A DNA stretch of 64,000 nucleotides from Chiridota heheva (taxonomy: Eukaryota; Echinodermata; Holothuroidea; Apodida; Chiridotidae): assembly GCA_020152595.1 (NCBI GenBank), contig JAIGNY010002242.1:386501-450500 (forward strand), in the 5' to 3' direction. Every line of letters begins with the position of its first letter. Positions within the stretch are counted from its first letter, which is position 1. The translations under genes and the position numbers were made by a program. This document shows, piece by piece, positions 47,969-58,682 of this stretch. The notes beneath the pieces are model-generated. The model was not told where the DNA came from. It made no database searches and saw nothing but the letters and a program-made list of their open reading frames with translations.

Positions 47969-48445
47969 GTGTTCTCACTTACACGTACACATGTGATAAT
48001 GAGCCCCGACAATAATCTTGCTCCATGATTGTAGAAAACAACAATGTCATACTGTATGCCCTTACTTGAAAGCGAATTCGTGATCAGACCCATTGCAGGA
48101 GAACTGATCGTGGGGCATGTGTAAGCCGCAAGTCGAAGGGTGAATCATTGAAAAACCCTTGAAAAGTAACGAGCTACTTAATTGTTCTGTGTTACAAAAC
48201 ACTTATAACAGGATGTTGCGTACAGTAAGTATTACTTGATCACAGATCACTCATCTGTGTTCAAACAGGTGTATAGAAAATCTCATCGGTGGATCTGATC
48301 GCATGCTCCGGATCATAAATTCACTCACAACTAAGATCATGATCAAGTGACTGCAATCAGACCTGGTGAGCGTTCTCACAGTAAATATAAAAATGTTGAT
48401 CTGAAAGCCTGCAGTGGGTCTGATTGCGAGTTCAAGTGAGAACAC
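47969..48445. mobile_element. Small inverted-repeat element (GTGTTCTCACTT ends)
   Basis: Perfect 12-bp termini GTGTTCTCACTT (47969-47980) and AAGTGAGAACAC (48434-48445) enclose 477 bp. Internal words gatcagaccc and gggtctgatt are also inverted. It encodes no protein and looks like a MITE. Target duplication is not clear. Confidence 0.65.
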
Positions 48446-48546
48446 GATCTTATTTCAATATGTAATTACAGCATGACCTCTGTAAGGAAAGACTCCTGGT
48501 ACAACATCTCCTGGGATATGGTATAGGATGTAGTATATTGGATAAC

Positions 48547-48655
48547 ATAGATGTTACTCATTTGCAATCACAGTATCAAATCAGGGATACTGTTCTATAA
48601 CAGTATCCCTGATCAAATATACTGTGCAATTAGTAATGACATCCATGTAAGAATT
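48547..48655. mobile_element. Foldback element with 15-bp perfect core
   Basis: The core ATCAGGGATACTGTT-ctat-AACAGTATCCCTGAT is perfect, with a 4-base loop. Homology continues outward for about 35 more bases on each side (acatagatgttact / agtaatgacatccatg) with mismatches. It would fold into a long hairpin as RNA or single-stranded DNA. Confidence 0.75.
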
Positions 48656-49414
48656 AGTACCTAGTCTTGTGGGTATAAAAAAACCTCCAAAATCGAGCAG
48701 AAACCTGTACTAGAACATGAGTGTAGTCAGTGTGTTTAAAGGTCCAACAAACACACTCCTCCAAAAATTATAATTTCAAACTCAAATTAAATTTGTATTA
48801 CTGTTATTTCATCAAATGAGCACTGGGCTATAGAAAATCACAATATTACCATTTAACCCAAAATTCAGTTTTATTACATACCACTCAAATGCTACAGGGG
48901 CTGTTAATATGACTGGTGAACCCTTACAAGAACTGTAAATATGACCTGTAAACTGTACATCAACAGTCAAGTCATGGCAAGCTCCCAATGAGCTACCAGT
49001 TGAAGCTTTATTGAGCTTGTGATTTTGAAAGAAGATCACACTTGATTTGAAACATTGCAGAACGTACAAAGAGCTCATAAGAGTTTGCTACAAACAGGTA
49101 TAAGAGCTCACCACAAGCCATAGGTGTGCCTCCCACTTTTCCCCTTTTGAAAATGAATTGCCCCACTAATTATATCTACAGATTGGTGGGACGTAAGTAT
49201 AGGACTTAGGATGTACCCCTAAGAAGTCGTGCCCCCTAAGAGCTCATGCCCCCCACTTTTCATAAGCTTCATACAACCCTGCCCCAAGCACATCTGAGCT
49301 AACAGTAATCTTGACAAGCTAATAGCAAGCTTGAATCACTCTCAAATTTCTATAAGGGAAGAACCTCTCTAGGGAAAGTATTCCCTTCAGTAAATTTATT
49401 ATTAAACCAGAATC

Positions 49415-50544
49415 AAAAGGTTTTGTGGTTCGGATGCCTTCTTTTTTTTTCATAAACTGATTGATTTGAAAAATTTGTTTAACTGTCATGTTGTTGCATA
49501 TCCTGAAACATTTGTACCATGATATTTATTCATAAGCCACACCCACCATACAGATCATACAACTTCTATTTTCAAAATGGATTTCTATTGTCAAAATGGA
49601 CTGAAATAAAGCCTTCACATTACCATAATACTCCTTTTTTGGCACTTTATAACCTACAGTATGTACCAGAATAGCAAACAATTTTTAAGTACCAAAAAAG
49701 GAGTATAATGGTAATGTGAAGGGTTTATTCCAGTCCATTATGACAATAGAAATCCACTTTGAAAATAGAAGCTGTTATCAATAAAAATGCTGACAACATT
49801 AGCATTTGCACAATGATTTAACAACATTAGCACTGCAAGTATGATGCAAAAACGGTTGCTCATTTATTCTATTCAAGAGTCAGTAAGCCCCGCCTACTCA
49901 TTAAAATTCATGACATCACTACCACAACATTAGAACATATATGTACAGACCATGATCCATCTGTGTACCTGATATAGCATAAATCTGATATATTGTTCAT
50001 GAAATACAGTACAGTGTTTACATCATTTAACACTTTTACATAAAGTCACGCCCACCATGCATACTAATGATATCTGTTGATAACATAATAAGCATGTACA
50101 CAATAACTAAAAAAATTATCATGCCATATATGATGCAAAACGGATATACACTTGCTTATTTATCATGCACTTTTTCAAAGTTTTCACTTTAAGCCCTGCC
50201 CACTTATTAATATGCATAACATCACCACCAAAAATACAATAGGGTACATATACAGACCACGGGCTATCTGTGTACCAAATATGACATGATTCCAGTCAAC
50301 CGTTCATGAGATACTGTTTTTTCAAGCACTTTTAAGCAAAATAATATTAAGCCCCGCCCACTACGCATATTAATGAAATTCAACGTTTTTACATCATAAA
50401 CATGTACACACCAGCTAACATCATAATCATCCCAAATATAAAACGAAACAATTTGTTAAAATATAAACATTTCAAGATTTGTACATTAAGCCCCGCCTAC
50501 TCATTAATATGCATATCATCATCACAAACAATAGGGCACATCTC
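49415..50544. mobile_element. Modular repeat, copy A (left part)
   Basis: It starts with aaaaggttttgtggttcggatg (49418), as does copy B at about 63300. Words 'taagccccgcccact', 'attaatatgcat' and 'gacatcac' recur at about 49.54, 49.89, 50.04, 50.19, 50.35 and 50.49 kb, giving modules of about 150 and 300 bp. Each module also has 'catatgatgcaaaacgg'-like and 'gctatctgtgtaccaaatatgac' words. It is non-coding. It is interrupted by a foldback at 49563-49771 and at 50545 by a larger insertion, resuming at 52335. Confidence 0.75.
49563..49771. mobile_element. 209-bp foldback, ~84-bp arms
   Basis: The left arm starts cttctattttcaaaatggat and the right arm, read in reverse, starts cttctattttcaaagtggat. 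The arms match through 'ccttcacattaccataatac' and 'tccttttttggcact' with about six differences, around a ~40-base loop. It is inserted in the modular repeat. As RNA it would give a nearly perfect long double strand. Confidence 0.9.
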
Positions 50545-52332
50545 AGAGGTTGAAATTCCTCTGTTCCAAAAACAATGCTTTTTAAGCAGAAACAGTGCTA
50601 TTTAGGCAGAAACAGTGAATTTTCAAATATCATTGTTCTGCGGAACAGTTTTTTTTCTCAATTATATAGCACCAACATTTTGAAATATATTGTTTTCTGC
50701 TCACCCTTTATTGTGCAATCCTGACAACATAAGGATTCGTAACTAAAACCAGGAATCCAGGAGTAATACAAATTGTTGAGAGAACTTAACTTACCCGGTT
50801 TAAAAAAACTTAAAAAATTAAAAAATTTATGAGATTAAATGTCAAAAAAACAGGTTTTTTGTCTTCTTTTCTTAATATTTCATACTAACAAAATTTAAGT
50901 ACATTTCAGTATTTGGCAAGCACACAAGTTAGTTATCACGTGGTCATTCATGAACTAACTTTGAACTCACGATGTATACACTAATTCTAACTTTAGGTCC
51001 TAGGCCCACATTCAAGGATTCACACAGCATGAAATACCTTTCACAATGTTTTAAAATACCTCCAGCCAATAATAAGTGGTCACAATGGAGTTCCACTTCC
51101 ATTTTCATTTTGTTACAGCAAAATTGCCTAAAAAATGGCTGTGTAGAACCGCAAAATCAAGGTTTAAAATTTTGTAATCGATTAAACATGGCAAATTTTT
51201 CAAGCTCTGAACATGTGCACATAAATGGTGAAGGCCTTAATAATACAATGTACAACACAATGTTATGTGATGTACATTGTATGTTTAGTACACTGTGCAG
51301 TGGAACCAGGCATTAGGGTAGGAGCAGTGAGTAAGTCTTGTACGGTCAAAAATGGGCGTGACTGAAATAAGTTTTATTGAGAAAAACTTATTTTGTGACT
51401 GGTTGCCAGATTGCAAAATAATGGACTGACTTGTTCAGAACATAATTTGCGTAGTCTCAGGTCTGCAGTGCTAGCACAGGTGGGAAATCCCAATTTCTTC
51501 AAAGTATATGGATCACTGATTTTGATCCTTGTACAACAGTAAATACAGATTTGTTGAGTATGAGTGAGATACGTGCAAGATGGGATTTTCAAGGGGGTTG
51601 GTTATTCTTTTAACTTAGTGCGTGAATCCATTTTTTGTGTTTTTTGACAAAATATGACTTCCCACTCTGTGGTCTGGTCAAATTGACCGTGTCACTCGTA
51701 TAACTTCCATAATCGGCCGGAATAGGTTAGAATTTTCCATAGACCCACAAATTATAATTTATACAAAACAGCTCATAACTTTCGTTGGAAGCATAATTTT
51801 TTGTTCAAACATCCCCATGAATTCATTTTTCTCTCTACTACTGTACCTTTAAGTTTTTGTTTGTAGGAATATATATTTTCCAGCACGTGGTATGGTCAAA
51901 TTGACCTCATCCCCCATCCCTCCCCCACGCCATTTGCCAAAAACGTAATAATTTGTGCTACATATTAATAATCTTCAAATTATTTTTTGTATCTCACTCA
52001 CATCCCCGATACTATATTTGTGTGTGAATGCAACTATCATGGGTTCTGTTATGTATTTACCGCGTATACGATCGGTGTTACAGCCTTACTTGGTTTAGAC
52101 TTTTGACACATGCCCAGCAGCCTTTCTGACTATTACACTGTATTTATTTGTTTCTCTTTATACAAGTATATTTTATGACAAAAATGGTGTATATTTTGGA
52201 ACACGGAATTTGCTTTTTTATTGATGAAAATGTTGGAACAGTGAAATTTGATCCGGAACAGTGTTTTTTTTTAAAGAAAACACTGTTCCGTGGAACTGTG
52301 GTGAAAAATTTAAAATTTGACCCATGCATCTG
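50545..52332. mobile_element. hAT-like insertion splitting copy A
   Basis: Copy A stops at gggcacatct and resumes at tagcatgggctatctgtg. In copy B (about 63.65 kb) those parts are contiguous. The inserted DNA starts CAGAGGTTGAAATT and ends, in reverse, CATGGGTCAAATT, short imperfect inverted termini with the CA-GRG look of hAT ends. CACTGTTCC words lie near both ends. 'catct' is on both sides, but a clean 8-bp target duplication is not seen. No transposase is readable. A 114-codon frame (50972-51316) has no domain. Confidence 0.6.
51676..51906. promoter_or_regulatory. Two identical GGTCAAATTGACC palindromes
   Basis: The 13-bp palindrome at 51676-51688 recurs exactly at 51894-51906, both preceded by gtggt-tg/at. 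It fits GGTCAnnnTGACC, the inverted-repeat-3 core bound by estrogen-receptor-type nuclear receptors. Both sites lie inside the hAT-like insertion. Whether they bind anything is unknown, and they may simply be an internal repeat of the element. Confidence 0.45.
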
Positions 52333-52334
52333 CA

Positions 52335-52460
52335 TAGCATGGGCTATCTGTGTACCACATATGACATGAATCCAGTGTGCCATTCTTGAAATAAAGCATT
52401 TACAAGCTGGCCATCACACACACATACATACACCCCACACACACCCAAGCATACACACAC
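52335..52460. repeat. Modular repeat copy A resumed, then CA-rich tract
   Basis: gggctatctgtgtaccacatatgacatgaatccagt matches copy B near 63.66 kb and modules near 50.25 kb. It runs into a cacacacacatacatacacccc tract (about 52408-52460). Confidence 0.7.
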
Positions 52461-52469
52461 ACCATCATG

Positions 52470-53585
52470 ACCGCATAGGTTCCTGATGCTATCGCATCGA
52501 AACCAAAAATGGTGAATAAGCCTAATATATTTTGCAAAAAGGACCACATTTTGAGGCAATGACCTTTACATTTACTCTTCAGTAAAATATAGGCTCCAAA
52601 CAGTTTAAAAAGCTTTAAGCCTTGTCACAAAGACTTTTGAATGGAAATAAAATACCTTTTATTTTACAAGCATTAAAACAATTACCTTCAATGGGCCTAT
52701 CATATTTTCTTTTTTATCTCATCACCCACATACACATATATGTAGGGGATGAGATATTGTAGTTACTTTGCTGTATAGGCAAAAAACTGCATACCTCCTA
52801 CGCTACATGGCCACCTCCCTTGATATTAGGGGCATAGGTTGCTTTTGACGCCGAAATGGCCATTTTTTTTACCATTACTGGTACATATCTACTTCCAAAC
52901 AATTGCTTCCGACATACGAAATAAATATCAGTTACATGAACTTACGTCCAAAAAATCTGTATAAAATTTACCAAAATACTAAATATACAGTAATTGGTTA
53001 ACCAAATCATAAAAGAGTTTTATATTACAATTATAAGCAATATATGATCAAATATCTAAATGTTTTACCATTTATTTCATTTTGTTGTTGTTGTTCCCTA
53101 CGTGCTGTATGTATCACGTTTATAGCGACTGTAGCTGCTAGTATACAGTCCGGCCCTGTACTGAGGCACAACGTTGTTATGCAATGCTTGTTGTTTATAC
53201 TGTACATGCACTGCACGTACTGTTATGTCATGTGTGTATGGTGTATTAGCGGCGGACATGACAGTTGTTGATTACAAAATGGAATAATGTTAATATTATT
53301 TTTAATTTACTTAATTATCTTGACTGACATTGATATTCTTAAAATATGGTACGTGATAAGGATCATTTTCTGGGACATTTTAACGCTACAAGAGGGTAAG
53401 CAAACTTTGATTCTGCTAGGCCAAGAGTACTGTTCCTCGTTTAATTCCTGCAATCGTTGGTCAGCAGGATTACATGTGCTAACGTAAGGCCTAGTACAGT
53501 AATACTAGAGCTTTATTTATTATAAAAATTAAAGTCTGACATATTTTGAAACAACCAAAAATTGAAGTCTGGCATAAAAAACTAA
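52470..53585. other. AT-rich stretch, no supported gene
   Basis: A hairpin cccacatacacatatatgtag lies near 52727. The 53.09-53.27 kb segment is richer in CpG (gcggcggacatgac) and could be a promoter or first exon, but no frame or splice site supports that. Confidence 0.35.
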
Positions 53586-53589
53586 AACA

Positions 53590-54058
53590 ATAAATACCGT
53601 CATGGTTCGCATGCCCATGCAAATTGACACCCATATCATATGACCTGGCCAATTACAAAAATGGCATCTCACACTAAGTCCCACATGGCATTCCATGTCC
53701 CACATGGCATCCTACGCCATATCCCAAATGACATCCCATCCCTTGTCCCACATGGCATTCCACCATATCGCCCACATGGTATCCCACCCCAAGTCTCACA
53801 TGACATCCCATCCCATCCCACATGGATCCCATCCCATGTCCCAAATGACATCCCACCCCATGTCCCACATTACATCCCATTCCATGCCTTGTCTCACATG
53901 GCATTCCACCATCTCCCACATGGCATTCCATCATTCAGTATGTCCCACATGGCATCCCACCCTATGTCCCCCATGCATCCCATACTACATGTATGTCCTA
54001 CATTAATCCAACCATATGTACCACATGACATCCCTCCTGATGTTTGCATCATGATACC
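53590..54058. repeat. Composite 19-bp satellite, unit 3
   Basis: The same left flank as the 22.8 and 23.8 kb units (gttcgcatgcccatgcaaat, ccaattacaaaaatggcatc) is followed by a degenerate atgtcccacatggcat array and the word cattaatccaaccatatgta, also at 24690. The tail is truncated and replaced by a SINE at about 54.06 kb. It lies 28 kb from the other units, so the flank-plus-array block is dispersed as a unit. Confidence 0.85.
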
Positions 54059-54061
54059 CCC

Positions 54062-54230
54062 ATCGTGTACTGGTTAGTGCTTTGTGCTCTTAACCACACG
54101 TACCGGGTACGTATCCGGTGGGTCTGCAACAAGTGAGTTCACAACTGGTTATTAAAGGCCGTCTTGATATAATGTCCAGCACCAGATGCTTGCAGGACGT
54201 TAAACCTTGCTATGCTATGCTGTGGTACAT
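54062..54230 (+). mobile_element. tRNA-derived SINE
   Basis: tactggttagtgctttgtg resembles an A box and ccgggtacgtatccggtggg a B box region. The end, gcaggacgttaaacc then ttgctatgctatgct, is a simple-repeat tail. The stems are imperfect. Confidence 0.5.
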
Positions 54231-54234
54231 AAAC

Positions 54235-56940
54235 TTGTAATTAGGCCAAAGGTTACAGAGCTAGTTCCCCTTTTAATCATTTCCCCCATAGTTCTGCAAT
54301 GGTCAGAGTGATCCGAGCATGGGTGGTGTCATATAGTAAGGTAAGATAAATGCCAAATTTCAGATGTTGTTTTGGTAGTTAGGGTCCAAGGTCAAATATG
54401 GGATTTTAGGGGGCAATTATGTGCTAATTTGTACAATTTAGTAGCACTTTTAAAGTCCAAGAGGGCAAGATCTGTGCCAACCCTATGTTGTATGCTTAAG
54501 GTGATGAGATCAGCAACTCCATGGATTGCTTTCTCGTTGGTACCTTTAATTATCTTCAGAGAAAAAGCTGGCTGATGTACTGTACTGTACTGTACTATTT
54601 CTACTTCATAATTGTTTTATTATATAGTATTTTGATAACAGAAAAGTAAACACAACTTAGGTACTAATGATCAATAAAGAATAAGGAAACAAAAAACAAA
54701 CAAACGAGAGATGAATATTTTATCTGGCAACATCAGTGACACTCATAAATCAAGCAATAAGAATATATACTGCAATACACAGTTGTACAATACTGCACTG
54801 AGAGTATGCATGTTTCAATTATCAATTACAGGATTAGTTCAGTGGTCAAAAGAGGACTTTCATAAATACAGAATGGTGAAAAAACTACTTCATATCTCAT
54901 TATGTTTAAAGGAAATATTCAAGCTTGAAATAAAGTCTGATATAATCATTATGCATGATAACATATTTTCCCTAACAAGGACATACTGTAAGGATTATAA
55001 TGTATTTCTCTATAAATTTGGTTTACAAAATTTAGAAGAGTGAAACCTCATGTACATTGATTGATAACATACTCACTAATGTGTCCCAGTGTGATGCTTT
55101 CTTATTAATGTTGCACAGTATACCGGTACTAAAAAAAGTACCGGTACTTCTTCATGGTGCAGTATGGTAGGATACCACCAAATGAAAAATACCGAAGTAC
55201 CGCTGAGTACCGTCATTATCGGTACTTGCAAGAATAATTTATGAAAGATACCTATAAATCACTTAAAAATCAGCAAAAATTTAATTTTTTAGAAATATGT
55301 ATTTGAACATGGTACATCACCTAAAAATTTCATAAGAACCTAATATTTATGGGAAGACATGGTTGCAAAACTTGTAAAGTTCGTAAATATTCCCACTATT
55401 TCTCGAACTTTCAGTAACAGCTGGTCTAGTTATGGTGCACTACTAGTTTAGGGAATATGCAATATAAATGTAGTACAGTAACATTAGTACAGAGTGGGAA
55501 GGTACTGATTATAACTTTTGTGCAAACTTTCTTGGCCCAATTGTCATGAAATATGCCTGTATTTTTAGTACTATCATAACAAGAAAATTTCATAAGAACA
55601 TATATATATATATTCTTTTGAAAAGACATGTATGCATTCACTTTCGTCTGGGAATCACTTCAGTCAACAAATAAATGTTGCAATTTCACAAGTGTTGAAC
55701 ATTTTAGTGTAAAATTTTCCTTTCAACGAGAAAGGGCAGGTTAAAAGAACAAAAATAATCCCATTCCTCCATCACATTTACATGTACCTTTAAAATAATA
55801 ATCTGCAAGTCACATAATGAAATTTCTCCTCACAATCAGCAACTATTTTTTAAATAAGCTACAGTATCAAAGCCAAACTATAATCAACTTAAATTCCAAT
55901 GCATCAGATATACCAACCCTGGCCCATAGACCAGTATTGCACAACGTTACAGCAAAAAAAAATTTTCAAGCTCTTTTAAACTTTCATTTCTGCCTTTTTG
56001 ATGGCTTAGAATTTCAAATCTGGGAGTTACTTTGCCATTTGGATGTGGAATTTTAGTAATCCATTCAAATTGTTTATGGTTTTAACCTCATTTAGATGAG
56101 TTTTCAAAAGTTTCAAAGTTTCATGGACTTCGCCGTAACTCACTGCTTCAAGTACAAGCTGCAATGTGTACAGTACACTTAGTGTTGATTTGTGTACAAA
56201 ACAGTCCCAAGTCACTTGTAAACAGAATCACTGAGGTTTTGGGCCCATTGGGGATTTCAATATTGATGATTATTGTACTTAATATTAAAAGCCCTTAAAG
56301 GCATGAACAGACTAAAAATTTGGAAAATAATGTTGAAAAATCAATCACAATTTTTGATTTTCATTTTGCCCCGTAACTTTTCTAAATGTTTTGCAAGAGT
56401 ATGCCTACACTGTGTTGTTCTTGCTCGTTTGAAAAATACTGACGGTTAAAAATAGAAAACTTTTGGTCAATTACGAACAAGCGCAAATCACTGCAAGACT
56501 TGCATATTATCATAATGGGGTAAGTTCTGTTAATATACTGCCGTGATTAATGTAGTGTTAAAAAATATATCTACCCCCTGTAACAAATGGATGTGTCTGA
56601 ATTGAAAAAAAGTGTGTAGATTTAGAGTTTAATAAACTTTCAACGCAAGTTGCAAACTTGTGTAAACAAAATGTCAGAGATTCTGGAGGTGCAATCGAGC
56701 GATTAGTTTTATCTTATTAACTTAGAGATCAGGTGCATATTTATGTTTTAATGTTTAAAATATAAGCTCTTCGTAATGTGGGAATTTCTTTTTGTGTACT
56801 ATGCCATGGTACTGTACGTTATATTACACTTTTGCCACTTATGAGTAGTCACCTTTTAAAATACTGGTACTTGGTTATTACCGGTACCATTTTTGTCAGT
56901 AGTAACAGTGTTTATTATCACCAGTACCGTACAGCGTTAT
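54235..56940. other. AT-rich stretch with repeat fragments, no gene
   Basis: 54935-55010 (agtctgatataatcatta ... aaggattataatgta) is another fragment of the 33.8/35.7 kb repeat. At about 55115-55215, gtaccggtac palindromes recur and look like a decayed transposon end. Open frames have no recognisable domain. Confidence 0.45.
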
Positions 56941-57937
56941 TTCACATCAGGTGTAATAATCGCAGACTTAACTGATCATTTGCCGATTTTCTGCAAGAGT
57001 TTAATACATCACACATGTGGTATTACAGGTCACAAATCTAGAAATTATTCTCAGATTAATATTAATAATTTTACTTGTAAAGTTGGTAGCGTTTACTGGA
57101 GTTTTGTTTATGATGAATATGATGTAAATAATGCTTAATATGCGTTTTGTGATAAATTGTCAGTACTATATGATGAATGTCTTCCCTATATTCAAATAAA
57201 AAAACAATAAACGTAAAGACATAAATGGATTACAAGTGGCATTCTTACATCTATCAAAACCAAAAATAAGCTTTTAAAAAATCCATTAAAGCATCCTTTG
57301 GATTCTAACAAATCAAATTATCCTTTGTATCATAACAAATTAATTCATGTTACTTGTCATAACTAAGAAAAACCACTTCTCGTGGAAATTCAAAGAGTTG
57401 CACCATGACCCTAAAGGTACATGGTCAGTCATAAGTAATTTATTGAATAGAGGAAAAACAATTCAAGTTTGCCTGACTCTTTCATTAATAGTGACGATAC
57501 TGTAGAGCTATGACCGTTTAACTTGTACACGCTACATGCTCGCAAATCCTTGTAATCGTTTATTAAATACTTCATTGCGAGTAATCGTTTTTTCATAGTC
57601 AGTCTTGCCGTTGAAAATCAATATGATCATTCATGATTCAAATCACACACACACACAGTCGGCTGACAAAATTCCAATCAATGACTTTTTACAAACTGTA
57701 AACCCAATTAGCATAATCCTTTTTAAATGTAATAATCACAATTGCGCAGTAATCACCTATGAATATGGATATTATGCACTTTGATTTCGCCAAAATCTGA
57801 ATAGGCTAACTTGTAAAATGCAACGCAAATGTGCAGCAGTAAACAGTAAAACTAATAGGCATAGGCCATAATTGATCAGGCTTTGAATCCCACTCAACAA
57901 GGCCTATTTTACAAGCTGTTAAATCGATCAACAAACA

Positions 57938-58169
57938 CAGTCAAAATACTTCAATTGTGACAATCAGTACATTTACATGTAAGTATTACCTGATGAGTCA
58001 AATAAATTTTGCAAGAAAGAAAAAATATTGCAAAATAAAAAAACATAAAAAAACAGTCAAAATACTTCAATCGTGACAATCAGTGCATTTACATGTGAAT
58101 ATTACCTGATGAGTCAAATCAATTTTGCAAGAAAGAAAAAATATTGCAAAATAAACAAACATAAAAAGG
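57938..58169. repeat. 116-bp tandem duplication inside T1 copy 2
   Basis: cagtcaaaatacttcaattg starts at 57938 and again (one change) at 58054. The copies differ at only a few sites. T1 copy 1 has one such segment, so the duplication happened in this copy's lineage. Confidence 0.9.
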
Positions 58170-58205
58170 TTTTGGCAGAACTGAAATTCTAGGAGCTTCG
58201 CAAAG

Positions 58206-58379
58206 ATGGCGGCTATTGTTTCGAGAGGACAGATATTTCAGAACTTCCAGGGTGGTGGCGTAGTTTTGAAATGTTTTACAGCGATGTATCATACGCCTAG
58301 TATGCAAGATTTTCACAATGGAACATTGAAAGTCATAGCGAGTACGGCAAAAAAGTTATGCAATGTTGAGTTTAAATGA
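58206..58379 (+). CDS. 57-codon small ORF carried by T1 copy 2
   Basis: It starts at an ATG in the context caaagATGGCGGC and reads MAAIVSRGQIFQNF..., later FTAMYHTPSMQDF, ending NVEFK and TGA. The N-terminus is basic and lacks acidic residues, like a mitochondrial targeting sequence. In T1 copy 1 the start region is conserved (aaagATGGCGCC) but a one-base difference produces a stop after about eight codons. It may be a captured host first exon or promoter fragment, or chance. No family is recognised. Confidence 0.3.
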   Translation: MAAIVSRGQIFQNFQGGGVVLKCFTAMYHTPSMQDFHNGTLKVIASTAKKLCNVEFK

Positions 58380-58682
58380 CATTAAAAGGAAGTTATCTGT
58401 TCTTTCTAAATTGAATTTCCATGCATATTTCTATAAAAATGATGATTTAAACTGTAGAAGTAAACTTTCTACGATTTGAAAAGCAAAACTCGAGCATCTA
58501 TTTGGGCAATGGAGTCAATACTTTTGTCATACTGGTTGCACGATTTTTTTACTTTGCATCGTAAATTTGGAGCATTTTTAGTGCATTTCCAAAAATTACA
58601 GTACTAAACGCGTGTAAACGTTACACGCTCCATTTATTGGTGTACACGTTTACTAAAATCCCTAAACGTTTACAGCTCTACA

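Larger units (their letters stand above)
57505..58678 (+). mobile_element. TA-flanked non-autonomous transposon T1, copy 2
   Basis: Ends GAGCTATGACCGTTTAAC and ...GTTTACAGCTC with TA on each side (57503-57504, 58679-58680) match copy 1 at 17381-18424 in reverse orientation. It is 1,174 bp, 130 bp longer than copy 1, mostly because of a 116-bp internal tandem duplication. It sits between the endonuclease and RT parts of the LINE, so it arrived after that LINE. Confidence 0.85.
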
